33,444 nt of DNA, from contig CASEML010000157.1 in the NCBI GenBank assembly GCA_949289145.1, positions 1 to 33,444 of the forward strand, in the 5' to 3' direction. Of the stretch, positions 21,873 to 29,388 are shown in pieces. The first letter of the stretch is position 1, and each line of letters starts with the position of its first letter. The stretch is from an uncultured Eubacteriales bacterium (GTDB lineage: Bacteria > Bacillota > Clostridia > Lachnospirales > Lachnospiraceae). Under the pieces are notes generated by a model that was given only the letters and a program-made list of their open reading frames with translations, searched no databases and was not told the origin of the DNA. A program made the position numbers and the translations under genes.

Positions 21873-23387
21873 CTATCCTTTCTGTTTTCCACTGGCTGCC
21901 AGTTCTTCTAACTTTTCTATTACACTTTCCATGGTAGCTTCCTTCGATACGAAAGTTTTCATACCATAGCTTTTGGCGGCTTCTTCTGTCTTCTTGCCGA
22001 TACATACTGCCTGTACTTTATCATATACACAAGATTCCACTAATTCAGCAAAACTTTTCACAGTAGAGGCACTGGTAAATACTGCATAATCAATGGCTCC
22101 CTGCTTTATTTCCCAAGTCAGATTAATCAACTGCTCCCTCTCATATAGGGTATCGTAAATAGGAAGCTCCACTACTTTTGCTCCGGATTTTACTGCTTCC
22201 TCCACAAGCTCCGGATTTCCATTGGCTGCTCTTGGAAGGAAAATGATGTCTTCTGCTGAGCATTTCTGACACAACAATTTTCCTAACGAAGCAGCATCAT
22301 ATACCTTCGGCATATAGTCCACAAAGATACCCCGTTCTTCCAATTCCCTGGCGGTACCCTTTCCAAGAGCTGCTATTTTTAAATGTGACAGTCTCCGAAT
22401 ATCCATTCCCGCAAGTCTTAATTGGCGAAAAAATACTTGCACACCACTTGGACTAGTAAAAGCAAGCACTGTATATTCTGAGAGTTTTTCCAAGGCTTTT
22501 TGAAAACTACTCTCATCTGTACTGGGTACAATGGATACTGCCGGAACTTCCAGCACTTCAGCCCCTTTCTCCCTAAGCTTTGCTGCCATGCCGGAAATGA
22601 GATGCCTTGGCCTGGTAATCACAATCCTCTTTCCCGATAACTCCATATCTTCATACCATGCCAATTTTTCTGCCAGTGCACACACAGCTCCCACCAAAAT
22701 CACTGCCGGTGACTGTATGTTTTCCTTTTTGGCTTTCTCCTTTAAAGTAGAAACTGTAGCTACCACCTTCCTCTGCCTTGCGGTGGTGCCCTGCTGCAAA
22801 ATCGCCGCCGGAGTATCTTCTTTCATACCTGCATTGATAAGCCCTATGCAGATATCCTCCAATGCGGTGACACCCATTAAGAATACAAGGGTTCCCTTCA
22901 TTTTCACAAGGGACTCAAAATCAATATCCAACGGCTCTCCCTTCCGCTTATGGGCTGTAATGATATGCAGAGAAGAACTAAAATCTCTGTGGGTTACCGG
23001 AATTCCATTGTAAGCAGGTACAGAAATGGCAGAGGTGACCCCTGGAACTACTTCACAGGTGATTCCATGTTCCTTAAGAAGTTCCATCTCTTCTCCACCT
23101 CTGCCAAAGAGAAAGGGATCTCCGCCTTTTAAGCGCACCACACGCTTTCCTTCCAATGCTTTCTTCACCAAGAGCTGGCTGATATCTTCCTGCTTCATGG
23201 TGTGGTGACCAGAACGTTTGCCTACATCAATCTGCTCTGCCTCTTTGGGAATCATCCCAAGGATACCAAGGCCCACCAAGGCATCGTACACCACTACCTC
23301 TGCCTGTTCCAACACTTGCTTTCCTTTCACTGTCATCAAACCTGCATCGGAAGGACCGGCTCCTACCAGCCATACTTTTCCTGCCAT
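21873..23387 (-). CDS. cobA-hemD: Fused uroporphyrinogen-III C-methyltransferase / uroporphyrinogen-III synthase
   Basis: A two-domain enzyme. The N-terminal SUMT domain (about 1-245) has VWLVGAGPSDAGLMT, VVRLKGGDPFLFGRGGEE and the VTHRDFSSSLHIITAHK region, and methylates uroporphyrinogen III twice to precorrin-2. The C-terminal HemD domain (about 252-500), starting at SGKRIVITRPRH and containing LAFTSPSGVQVFF and AVFTSASTVKSF, cyclises hydroxymethylbilane to uroporphyrinogen III. The fusion channels the intermediate from ring closure to methylation and commits flux to corrin/siroheme. This architecture is common in Clostridia. No heme-branch gene (hemE, hemN) is nearby. Confidence 0.97.
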   Translation of the reverse strand: MAGKVWLVGAGPSDAGLMTVKGKQVLEQAEVVVYDALVGLGILGMIPKEAEQIDVGKRSGHHTMKQEDISQLLVKKALEGKRVVRLKGGDPFLFGRGGEEMELLKEHGITCEVVPGVTSAISVPAYNGIPVTHRDFSSSLHIITAHKRKGEPLDIDFESLVKMKGTLVFLMGVTALEDICIGLINAGMKEDTPAAILQQGTTARQRKVVATVSTLKEKAKKENIQSPAVILVGAVCALAEKLAWYEDMELSGKRIVITRPRHLISGMAAKLREKGAEVLEVPAVSIVPSTDESSFQKALEKLSEYTVLAFTSPSGVQVFFRQLRLAGMDIRRLSHLKIAALGKGTARELEERGIFVDYMPKVYDAASLGKLLCQKCSAEDIIFLPRAANGNPELVEEAVKSGAKVVELPIYDTLYEREQLINLTWEIKQGAIDYAVFTSASTVKSFAELVESCVYDKVQAVCIGKKTEEAAKSYGMKTFVSKEATMESVIEKLEELAASGKQKG

Positions 23388-23449
23388 AGATTTCTTTCCT
23401 TTCCTATTTTTATATATTTACATCCCATATATATAAATCCAGCAATGCT

Positions 23450-24346
23450 CTATGTTTCTTTTGCTTCATACTCTGTCTTTAACTTATGGGCAAGTTTCAC
23501 TCCTAGTTTTTCTGCCTCACTACATGGGCCACAAATACTTCCTGTCAGATAATCCTCATCTTTTTCATTATAATACAAGCCAAACAACTGCAGCTTTCCT
23601 TCCATGATTACTGCATGGGCTGCCACCGGTGAGCTGCACCCGCCATTTAATTCTCCCACAAAAGCACGCTCCGCCAAAGCCGCATACATAGCGCTCTTTT
23701 CGTGAAAGCCTTCCAGATAGCTGTAGACCTCCCCTGTTCTTCCCTGCACCGCTAAAATTCCCTGACCTGCCGCCGGAATCATTTCTTCTATAGTAAAATA
23801 TCGACTGATGCGTTCCTCTAACCCCAACCTCTTCAAGCCTGCCGCCGCCAATATAATAGCACTGTATTCTCCACTGTCTAATTTACTTAAGCGGGAGCAT
23901 ACATTTCCACGAATACTCTTAAATTCTGCATGTGGATATATTCTTTTTAACTGAAGTATCCTACGCAAACTGGAACTGCCGATAGGTTTTGAAAAATCCA
24001 ATTCCTTAACCCCCTTAGGCAACACCAGCACATCTCTTGGATCTTCTCTTTTGGAGTAGGCCACCACTGGAAGATTCTTTGGAATTTCCATAGGCATATC
24101 CTTTAGGCTGTGTACAGAAATATCCGTCTGGCCCGTCAGCAGTGCTTTATCTAATTCTTTCACAAATAACCCCTTACCGCCAATTTTATCCAATGTTCTG
24201 TCCAAAATCTTATCTCCTGTGGTTTTCATGGTAAGAAGTTCTGCTGTTACATGATTGTTATTATTTTCACAAATAAAATTCTTCACCATTTCAGACTGAA
24301 TCACTGCAAGCCTGCTTTCTCTGCTTCCTATGATCACCTTTTTCAT
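23450..24346 (-). CDS. hemC: Porphobilinogen deaminase (hydroxymethylbilane synthase)
   Basis: It polymerises four porphobilinogens to hydroxymethylbilane using a dipyrromethane cofactor attached to a Cys. The product is 298 residues from the ATG at 24346, chosen because GGAGGATGCC places the Shine-Dalgarno ahead of it; the ATG at 24358 overlaps that site. Visible are IGSRESRLAVIQSEMV, VHSLKDMPMEIP, GSSSLRRILQL, RGNVCSRLSKLDSGEY and ELNGGCSSPVAAHA with the cofactor Cys at residue 237. It is separated from hemA by 12 bp. Confidence 0.97.
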   Translation of the reverse strand: MKKVIIGSRESRLAVIQSEMVKNFICENNNNHVTAELLTMKTTGDKILDRTLDKIGGKGLFVKELDKALLTGQTDISVHSLKDMPMEIPKNLPVVAYSKREDPRDVLVLPKGVKELDFSKPIGSSSLRRILQLKRIYPHAEFKSIRGNVCSRLSKLDSGEYSAIILAAAGLKRLGLEERISRYFTIEEMIPAAGQGILAVQGRTGEVYSYLEGFHEKSAMYAALAERAFVGELNGGCSSPVAAHAVIMEGKLQLFGLYYNEKDEDYLTGSICGPCSEAEKLGVKLAHKLKTEYEAKET

Positions 24347-24358
24347 GGCATCCTCCAT

Positions 24359-25588
24359 TTATTCCTGTAATATTTTTTCCATTGCCTGAATGCATTCCAA
24401 ATAAGTCTCTTCACTGACCTGACCTTTCAATTCAAACAATAACTTTCCCATAGTATTTTCAACGGCATGTTGGATATGGCTGGCAAGCTTATCCTTTTCC
24501 GCTTCCCTCAAATCCGTCTTCTTCATTACTTTGGTAAGTCTTAAATTGGTATCCGCCGCTGCCTGTTTTTTAATGGTATCTACAGCACAGATCATATCTC
24601 TTCCCTCATACCAATCATAAAACTCTTTTTTATATACTCTTAATATATCTTTCGCCTGTGCCACAGCTTTTTTCTGATTTTCATCCAAACTGTCTCCCGG
24701 AAAATCATCTACATCATACATGGTGATTCCTGGTAATTCCCTGATGGAATTTTCCATATCTCTAGGAACTGCCAAATCAATCAATAAAAGTCCATTGTGA
24801 TAGCCGGATAACTCCATCATTTTCTTAGTCAAGGTATAGTTAGGGCTTGATGTGGCACTGACAACCACTTCACACTCCTTAAGCAGCCGTTGCCGCTCCC
24901 CATAATTAATGCGCTTGCACTGAGGCGGAATATTTACGATTCCACTGTGATACTGTCGCACAGTCACAGTGACATCTGCTCCCTGTTCCATGAAAAGTTC
25001 TGCTGTCAGCCTGCCCATCTCTCCATTCCCGATCACCATACATTTTTTATGTTTCAGATTGACACCAGTCTGCTGTAATTTTTCCACTGCTTTATGTATC
25101 ACAGACTGGTTTGCTTTTGACAGCACCACCTGAGTTTTCACACGCTTTGCGGCCGTTACTGCCTTGCGAAACAGTACTTCCAGTACATTGTCTGTACAAT
25201 AATTCTCTCTGGAAAACCCCAAGGCATCTTTCACCTGGGAAAGTATCTGATCTTCCCCCAATATCTGTGACTTTAAGCCTGCGCTTACCGTGAATAAGTG
25301 CTTTACTGCCTCTTTTCCCTTTCGTGTCCGAAATAAGCTGCAATACTGTTCCGGCTCCACTTGTTTTATCTGACAAAGCAATTCATATAGATTATCTTTA
25401 TACTTTTCGTTGACGCTGACCCACAATTCCATCCGATTGCAGGTAGACAGAATCACAACACCCAGAATTCCCTTCTGTGCTTTGAAAAAAGTCAAGGCAC
25501 TCTGCATATTTTTTCTTGTAAAAGAAAACACTGCACGTTCATCAATTCCTGCTTTTTCATAATCAATTCCAAGCATCTGAATATTCAT
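24359..25588 (-). CDS. hemA: Glutamyl-tRNA reductase
   Basis: First committed step of the C5 route: NADPH reduction of glutamyl-tRNA to glutamate-1-semialdehyde. The 409-residue product has the nucleophile Cys50 in VILSTCNRMELW, then GLKSQILGEDQILSQVKDA, the Rossmann segment KKCMVIGNGEMGRLTAELF, and the C-terminal dimerisation helices. It is the first gene of a seven-gene unit (hemA-hemC-cobA/hemD-hemB-hemL-cobT-sirC). The promoter at 25630-25657 leaves a leader of about 35 nt, so no B12 riboswitch or T-box precedes it; control must be at protein level or by factors acting on the promoter. Confidence 0.97.
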   Translation of the reverse strand: MNIQMLGIDYEKAGIDERAVFSFTRKNMQSALTFFKAQKGILGVVILSTCNRMELWVSVNEKYKDNLYELLCQIKQVEPEQYCSLFRTRKGKEAVKHLFTVSAGLKSQILGEDQILSQVKDALGFSRENYCTDNVLEVLFRKAVTAAKRVKTQVVLSKANQSVIHKAVEKLQQTGVNLKHKKCMVIGNGEMGRLTAELFMEQGADVTVTVRQYHSGIVNIPPQCKRINYGERQRLLKECEVVVSATSSPNYTLTKKMMELSGYHNGLLLIDLAVPRDMENSIRELPGITMYDVDDFPGDSLDENQKKAVAQAKDILRVYKKEFYDWYEGRDMICAVDTIKKQAAADTNLRLTKVMKKTDLREAEKDKLASHIQHAVENTMGKLLFELKGQVSEETYLECIQAMEKILQE

Positions 25589-25629
25589 CTTTCTACCTTG
25601 CTCCCTTCGTTTCTTATGCCGCTATTAGT

Positions 25630-25657
25630 ATCATATCATATTTGGGGTTAGAATCAA
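25630..25657 (-). promoter_or_regulatory. Promoter of the hem/cob operon
   Basis: Minus strand: TTGATT (25657-25652), 16-nt spacer, TATGAT (25635-25630). Confidence 0.6.
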
Positions 25658-25659
25658 GA

Positions 25660-26033
25660 TTTTTGCACGAAACCTCTCAATTACCTAAAGATACTCTGCT
25701 TAATCTTCCATTACTGTCTGTATTATTTTTTCGTTGGCAATATCTCTACTGAACAAAAACTTAAATACGGTTCAGATCAATGGCTGAATAAAGAATAACT
25801 GTTTAAAGAATGCAAGCGGTAATTTTTTCCGGTAAACAAATAATTGCTGTTTCGTGGCATAATTCATTCTTCTTTTTTTAAAAAAACACAAGTAGCTATA
25901 CTGTACCCTTAAGAGGTTTACATGCAAAGCACTACTTGTGTCGTTTACGTGTCATCGTTTTCCACATAAAAAAACGTAAGCATAAACCAGGAAACTATGT
26001 GTCAAAGTTATGCTCCTTCCCAATCTTTAAGCC
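25660..26033. other. Intergenic stretch without a gene
   Basis: Apart from the hairpin at 25880-25941, I see only a short plus-strand open stretch ending STEQKLKYGSDQWLNKE then TAA (about 25749-25799). It has no ribosome binding site and no recognisable family and may be the last trace of a lost gene. Confidence 0.4.
25880..25941 (-). terminator. Candidate terminator downstream of the methyltransferase gene
   Basis: Minus strand: ACACAAGTAG (25941-25932) pairs perfectly over 10 bp with CTACTTGTGT (25895-25886), followed by a T run (25886-25880). The loop is long (about 36 nt), which weakens the call. It lies about 90 bp after the methyltransferase stop. Confidence 0.55.
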
Positions 26034-26792
26034 TTACTTTTTTGCAATAATTAGGTATCGATGAATTGTTCCTTCAATGCTTCCGTCTTTATCAATAATC
26101 TCTTGCATTTTCAATAACTGTTCAAAACATTTATCTACTGAAAAATTCGGAAACTCCCATTCAATGATATGAGCAAACCAAACAAATGCTCCTACATCGT
26201 AAAATTTTATAGGACGATATGCTTCTTCAGCCTTAACAATTTTAAATCCAGCATCTTCAAAATTCTTACACTGCTCCACAAGGTTTAAGTAAGGAAATGG
26301 TATATCTGTCCCAGGCAGCACCATTTCAACTAAATCTCGCTCGTTATCACCGCCTACTTGTTCCGTAATAAACATACCATTATAGCGTAATAACCTAAAT
26401 AACTCCCTTGCATCAAAATTACCATGTCTATTAATAACCAAATCAAATGTTTCATCTTCAAATGGAATTCGAGATGGATTATTACATTCCTTGAAATTAA
26501 TTCCTAGCGGTAACAATTTATCACTACACAACTCGACATTTGGTGGATAGCCTTCTGTTGCGGAAGTTTTGTCATATGGATGATTTAAGGATAGTAAAAA
26601 TTCGCCACCACCTGTATCATAATCCATAATATTCAAATTACTTTTTAGATACTTTCTAACTAACTTTTTATAATTCCATGGCAAATCATTTTCCTCGTCG
26701 TATCTCCCATGAATATGCGAAAAATCCCAACCATGAATACGTGCTATTTCCTCTTCTTGTTTCCAAATGGTTTTTAAATAATCTTTATTCAT
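26034..26792 (-). CDS. Class I SAM-dependent methyltransferase
   Basis: A 252-residue cytosolic methyltransferase with motif I as LNIMDYDTGGGEFLLSL (the GxGxF-type SAM loop, residues 53-69), an acidic residue after strand 2 (ATEGYPPN), motif IV FEDETFDLVINRH and motif V-like LFRLLRYNGMFITEQVGG. The N-terminal region (KTIWKQEEEIARIHGWDFSHIHGR) resembles small-molecule or antibiotic-type methyltransferases rather than RNA or DNA enzymes; the substrate is unknown. GAAAGGAAA precedes the ATG. A possible leader peptide and large hairpin separate it from its promoter, an arrangement often seen with inducible resistance genes. Confidence 0.85.
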   Translation of the reverse strand: MNKDYLKTIWKQEEEIARIHGWDFSHIHGRYDEENDLPWNYKKLVRKYLKSNLNIMDYDTGGGEFLLSLNHPYDKTSATEGYPPNVELCSDKLLPLGINFKECNNPSRIPFEDETFDLVINRHGNFDARELFRLLRYNGMFITEQVGGDNERDLVEMVLPGTDIPFPYLNLVEQCKNFEDAGFKIVKAEEAYRPIKFYDVGAFVWFAHIIEWEFPNFSVDKCFEQLLKMQEIIDKDGSIEGTIHRYLIIAKK

Positions 26793-26838
26793 AAAACTGC
26801 TTTCCTTTCATTGATAAATAAAATAGTATTCATGATAG

Positions 26839-26915
26839 GTGCAGTTCCTGACAACCTGAACATTGTCCAAATAATTAACCTCGATACAATCCGTTGCCAG
26901 TTTTTAGAACCGCAC
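26839..26915 (-). promoter_or_regulatory. Large hairpin in the methyltransferase leader (possible attenuator)
   Basis: Minus strand: GTGCGGTTC (26915-26907), which is the end of the leader ORF, pairs with GAACTGCAC (26847-26839) with one G-U pair; the inner segments CAAC...ATTGT and ACAAT...GTTG can extend the stem. The outer 5' arm lies inside the leader peptide coding region, so ribosome stalling would open the stem. No T tract follows, so any control would be translational or by RNA stability. Confidence 0.4.
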
Positions 26916-26936
26916 CGAGTAGTTAATTCGTTTCAT
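26904..26936 (-). CDS. Possible 10-residue leader peptide (MKRINYSVRF)
   Basis: GGAGG (26950-26946) stands 9 nt before ATG at 26936, followed by ten codons and TAA. The strong Shine-Dalgarno for so short an ORF, its place between the promoter and the methyltransferase, and the overlap of its last codons with a hairpin arm suggest a regulatory leader. It may instead be the start of a degraded gene, since the frame stays open for a further ~30 codons after the TAA. Confidence 0.4.
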   Translation of the reverse strand: MKRINYSVRF

Positions 26937-26982
26937 CACATTAAACCTCCAAATTTCTATTTGTTGCTCTGTTTTCGAAATA

Positions 26983-27011
26983 AGTATAACATACAGATAT
27001 GAACAAATCCA
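26983..27011 (-). promoter_or_regulatory. Promoter of the methyltransferase transcript
   Basis: Minus strand: TGGATT (27011-27006), 17-nt spacer, TATACT (26988-26983) with an extended -10 TG. The leader would be about 185 nt. Confidence 0.6.
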
Positions 27012-27195
27012 CTGTTCCTTCAAAAATCCAGCGAAAAAGAGGTAGAAGTTTAACCTGTTAGTACCCATGACAGTCAGTTTGCATTTATGCTGCCTCTGCC
27101 TTGAGGGGACGAATTGATATCACTTATAAGCGTATGGAGAAGCAATAAAGCTAAACTGTCTAATCTCCGTTCACTGCCCTTAATTCTATATGATC

Positions 27196-27771
27196 CTATA
27201 TAAATCCTAAATGGCTTAACAGAATTCTAATTCCCAGCAAGTTCAGAATCAGTCCTCCTGCAAATTCCGCCTTATTTTTATATTTATTTCCAAAGAAATT
27301 CCCCACATACACCCCACATATGGAAATGACAAATGTGGTGACTCCAATAATCGATATAGCTTCCATAATGGGATAATTAAGAAATGCAAAGGTAATACCT
27401 ACTGCCAAGGCATCTATACTGGTAGCAACTGCTAATATAAATAAGTCCCTGATATTCAGTGGTGTATCATACTGGTCTACTGTTACATCTTCCTTACATT
27501 TTATTGCTTCCACAATCATCTTTCCGCCAATAAAAGCAAGGAGTGCAAAAGCTACCCAATGGTCAATACTGGTTATGTACTGTTCAAACTGACGTCCCAA
27601 TAACCAGCCGATCAACGGCATCAATGCCTGAAATCCGCCAAAAAACAGTCCTATGACTGCCGCCTGCTTTTTATTGACTTTACTCATTCCTAAACCCTTG
27701 CAGATGGACACCGCAAATGCGTCCATTGCCAAACCGATTCCCATGAAAAATAGTTCAAAAAAAATTGTCAT
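27196..27771 (-). CDS. mntP: Manganese efflux pump MntP
   Basis: A 191-residue inner-membrane protein with six predicted helices that exports excess Mn2+. The conserved acidic motifs are present: GLAMDAFAVSICKG (helix 1) and ATSIDALAVGITFA (helix 4), with intervening FGGFQALMPLIGWLLG. The length is typical. AAGGAAAAACAC precedes the ATG. The gene is preceded by a long leader carrying a yybP-ykoY Mn2+ riboswitch with a terminator, which independently supports the function. Confidence 0.96.
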   Translation of the reverse strand: MTIFFELFFMGIGLAMDAFAVSICKGLGMSKVNKKQAAVIGLFFGGFQALMPLIGWLLGRQFEQYITSIDHWVAFALLAFIGGKMIVEAIKCKEDVTVDQYDTPLNIRDLFILAVATSIDALAVGITFAFLNYPIMEAISIIGVTTFVISICGVYVGNFFGNKYKNKAEFAGGLILNLLGIRILLSHLGFI

Positions 27772-27879
27772 GTGTTTTTCCTTCTTTCTCCTAATTGGGA
27801 GTGCGTTTGTTTATAGCGTGAGACAACTGTCTCTTAACATAAACAATAGAACGTATGCTTTGCGGCTTTCTATTATCAT

Positions 27880-27987
27880 AAATAAAATAATAAAAGACTC
27901 GTGTATACTTTATTATATACTTTATGCAATGATATCTTGACACCATTCCATAAAGTATATGATTATTTTAAAGTATACATGAGTCTT
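27880..27987 (-). terminator. Long terminator hairpin of the Mn2+ riboswitch
   Basis: The arms AAGACTC...(27987 inward) and ...GAGTCTT (27900-27894) form a long imperfect stem: a 7-bp end, one mismatch, an 11-bp run (TGTATACTTTA with its complement), then a further stem around ATAAAGTATAT. On the minus strand it is followed by a T-rich tract (27893-27880). The 5' arm begins within the 3' strand of the aptamer's P1 helix, so the two structures exclude each other. Confidence 0.8.
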
Positions 27988-28066
27988 GTTCTTTAAGATT
28001 TGCCAGATGAATGATCATCAGCATGTTGACAAACCACGATATACGCAAACTACTCCCTCACGGTAA
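27979..28066 (-). ncRNA. yybP-ykoY manganese riboswitch
   Basis: Read on the minus strand, the aptamer begins CCGTGAGGGAGTAG (28063-28050) with the diagnostic GGGAGTAG. P2 is TTTGC/GCAAA, and it closes with AACAAGACTCAT (about 27991-27980), whose CTCAT pairs with GTGAG to form P1. The GGGAGTAG...AAGAC pair is the hallmark of yybP-ykoY RNAs. Upstream of mntP, Mn2+ binding is expected to stabilise P1, prevent the terminator and switch efflux on. Confidence 0.85.
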
Positions 28067-28097
28067 ATTTATTTACTTATGTGTTGTGTGAGCTTTC

Positions 28098-28126
28098 ATT
28101 GTACAGGAATATAAGGTTTTTGTCAA
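28098..28126 (-). promoter_or_regulatory. Promoter of mntP and its riboswitch
   Basis: Minus strand: perfect TTGACA (28126-28121), 17-nt spacer, TACAAT (28103-28098), about 30 nt before the aptamer. Confidence 0.85.
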
Positions 28127-28159
28127 CTATGCCACTTACTTTCACAGTATTTTGGTTAG

Positions 28160-29350
28160 TTATGGTGAGAAATCAGAACGCATCCTCTTATAGTGCAAGG
28201 CACATAGGATAAGTGTTAACGGAAAAATTTCTGCTGTCAGCAATCCAATTTTAAGATTGTCTGCAAATACTCCTGAGACCACTCCAACCAAAGTAGGACC
28301 TCCTGAGCAGCCCAAATCTCCTGCCAAAGCAAGCAAGGCAAACATAGCAGTTCCCCCTTTTGAAAATTTTTCAGATGCAATGCTGAATACCCCCGGCCAC
28401 AACACTCCTACAGATAAACCGCAAAGCCCACAACCCACTAGTGATATTGCAGGTACCGTGCAAAATGAGGTTAAGAAATATGCTATCATACATAAAATGC
28501 CGCTTACGATAATAAACGTAAGCAAATCTATTTTCTCACCAGTCTTTGCATAAAAAGTCCTCGCACTTCCCATCAAAACAGAGAACATACAGGGACCTGC
28601 CAGATCACCTATGATTTTTGATACTCCCAATCCGCTTTCTGCAAATGCAGAAGCCCACTGACTCATAGCCTGTTCCGCTGCCCCGGCACAGAACATTAAT
28701 AACATAAAAATCCAGAATGTTTTCTGAGAACATAGAACTTTTACCGACATAGCTTCTCCGTCTTCCATGAGCGTGGATATAGGGACTTTTGCAAAGAACA
28801 GTGTATTTACTAAAGGAAGAATTGCCCATAGTAAAACAAGAGTTTTCCAGTGTTCTTCTCCTGCAACTCTTAAAAATACGGTTGAAACCAATACAACAGC
28901 CACTGTACCCCAGCAGTAAAATGAGTGCAATAAACTCATAATGGAAGCTTTGTTTTTTGTTGGACAAGCTTCCACAATAGGGCTGATCAACACCTCAATT
29001 AAACCACCGCCAATCCCATAAAGAACCGCCGCCATAAATAATGCAATAAATTTATCCGGAATAATTTCTGGAAACACTGCCATTCCTATAAGACCTGCCG
29101 CTGCAAAAACATGAGCACCAAGAATACACTTTCTATACCCTATTTTATCCACAAATTTTGCAGACAACATATCTATCAGTAACTGTATCATAAAATTGAC
29201 AGTAATTAATAATGTAATTTTCTCTAAAGAAATTCCCAGTGAATTTTTAAAAATCATAAAAAGTAATGGTGCAAGATTATTAACTATTGCCTGAGTAATA
29301 TACCCAAGATAACTTGCATATATGGTATATTTATAATTTGTAGTCAACAT
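28160..29350 (-). CDS. Major facilitator superfamily transporter
   Basis: A membrane protein of about 396 residues with roughly 12 transmembrane helices. An MFS-type loop lies between helices 2 and 3 (AKFVDKIGYRKCILG, the GxxxDrxGrr equivalent), a pattern recurs in the second half, and a polar central loop follows helix 6. The best ATG is at 29350; a TTG at 29362 lies too close to GGAAGG to be an ideal start, and the ATG is about 14 nt from it, so the start is uncertain. The substrate is unknown; the overall look (GGGLIEVLISPIVEACP, GLCGLSVGVLWPGVFSIASE) resembles sugar or drug MFS carriers. It is the last gene of the five-gene unit, 38 bp after the MATE gene. Confidence 0.9.
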   Translation of the reverse strand: MLTTNYKYTIYASYLGYITQAIVNNLAPLLFMIFKNSLGISLEKITLLITVNFMIQLLIDMLSAKFVDKIGYRKCILGAHVFAAAGLIGMAVFPEIIPDKFIALFMAAVLYGIGGGLIEVLISPIVEACPTKNKASIMSLLHSFYCWGTVAVVLVSTVFLRVAGEEHWKTLVLLWAILPLVNTLFFAKVPISTLMEDGEAMSVKVLCSQKTFWIFMLLMFCAGAAEQAMSQWASAFAESGLGVSKIIGDLAGPCMFSVLMGSARTFYAKTGEKIDLLTFIIVSGILCMIAYFLTSFCTVPAISLVGCGLCGLSVGVLWPGVFSIASEKFSKGGTAMFALLALAGDLGCSGGPTLVGVVSGVFADNLKIGLLTAEIFPLTLILCALHYKRMRSDFSP

Positions 29351-29388
29351 AAAGATGCTCAATTCCTTCCCTAAATTGGGGTATCATA

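Noticed and set aside
26811-27002. Plus-strand 63-codon ORF upstream of the methyltransferase
   Set aside because: It overlaps the minus-strand promoter, leader ORF and hairpin, and has no ribosome binding site or recognisable protein pattern.
27061-27148. Plus-strand tail ending GRIDITYKRMEKQ before TAA as a recombinase remnant
   Set aside because: About 25 readable residues with no start, ribosome binding site or distinctive motif; not enough to name a family.
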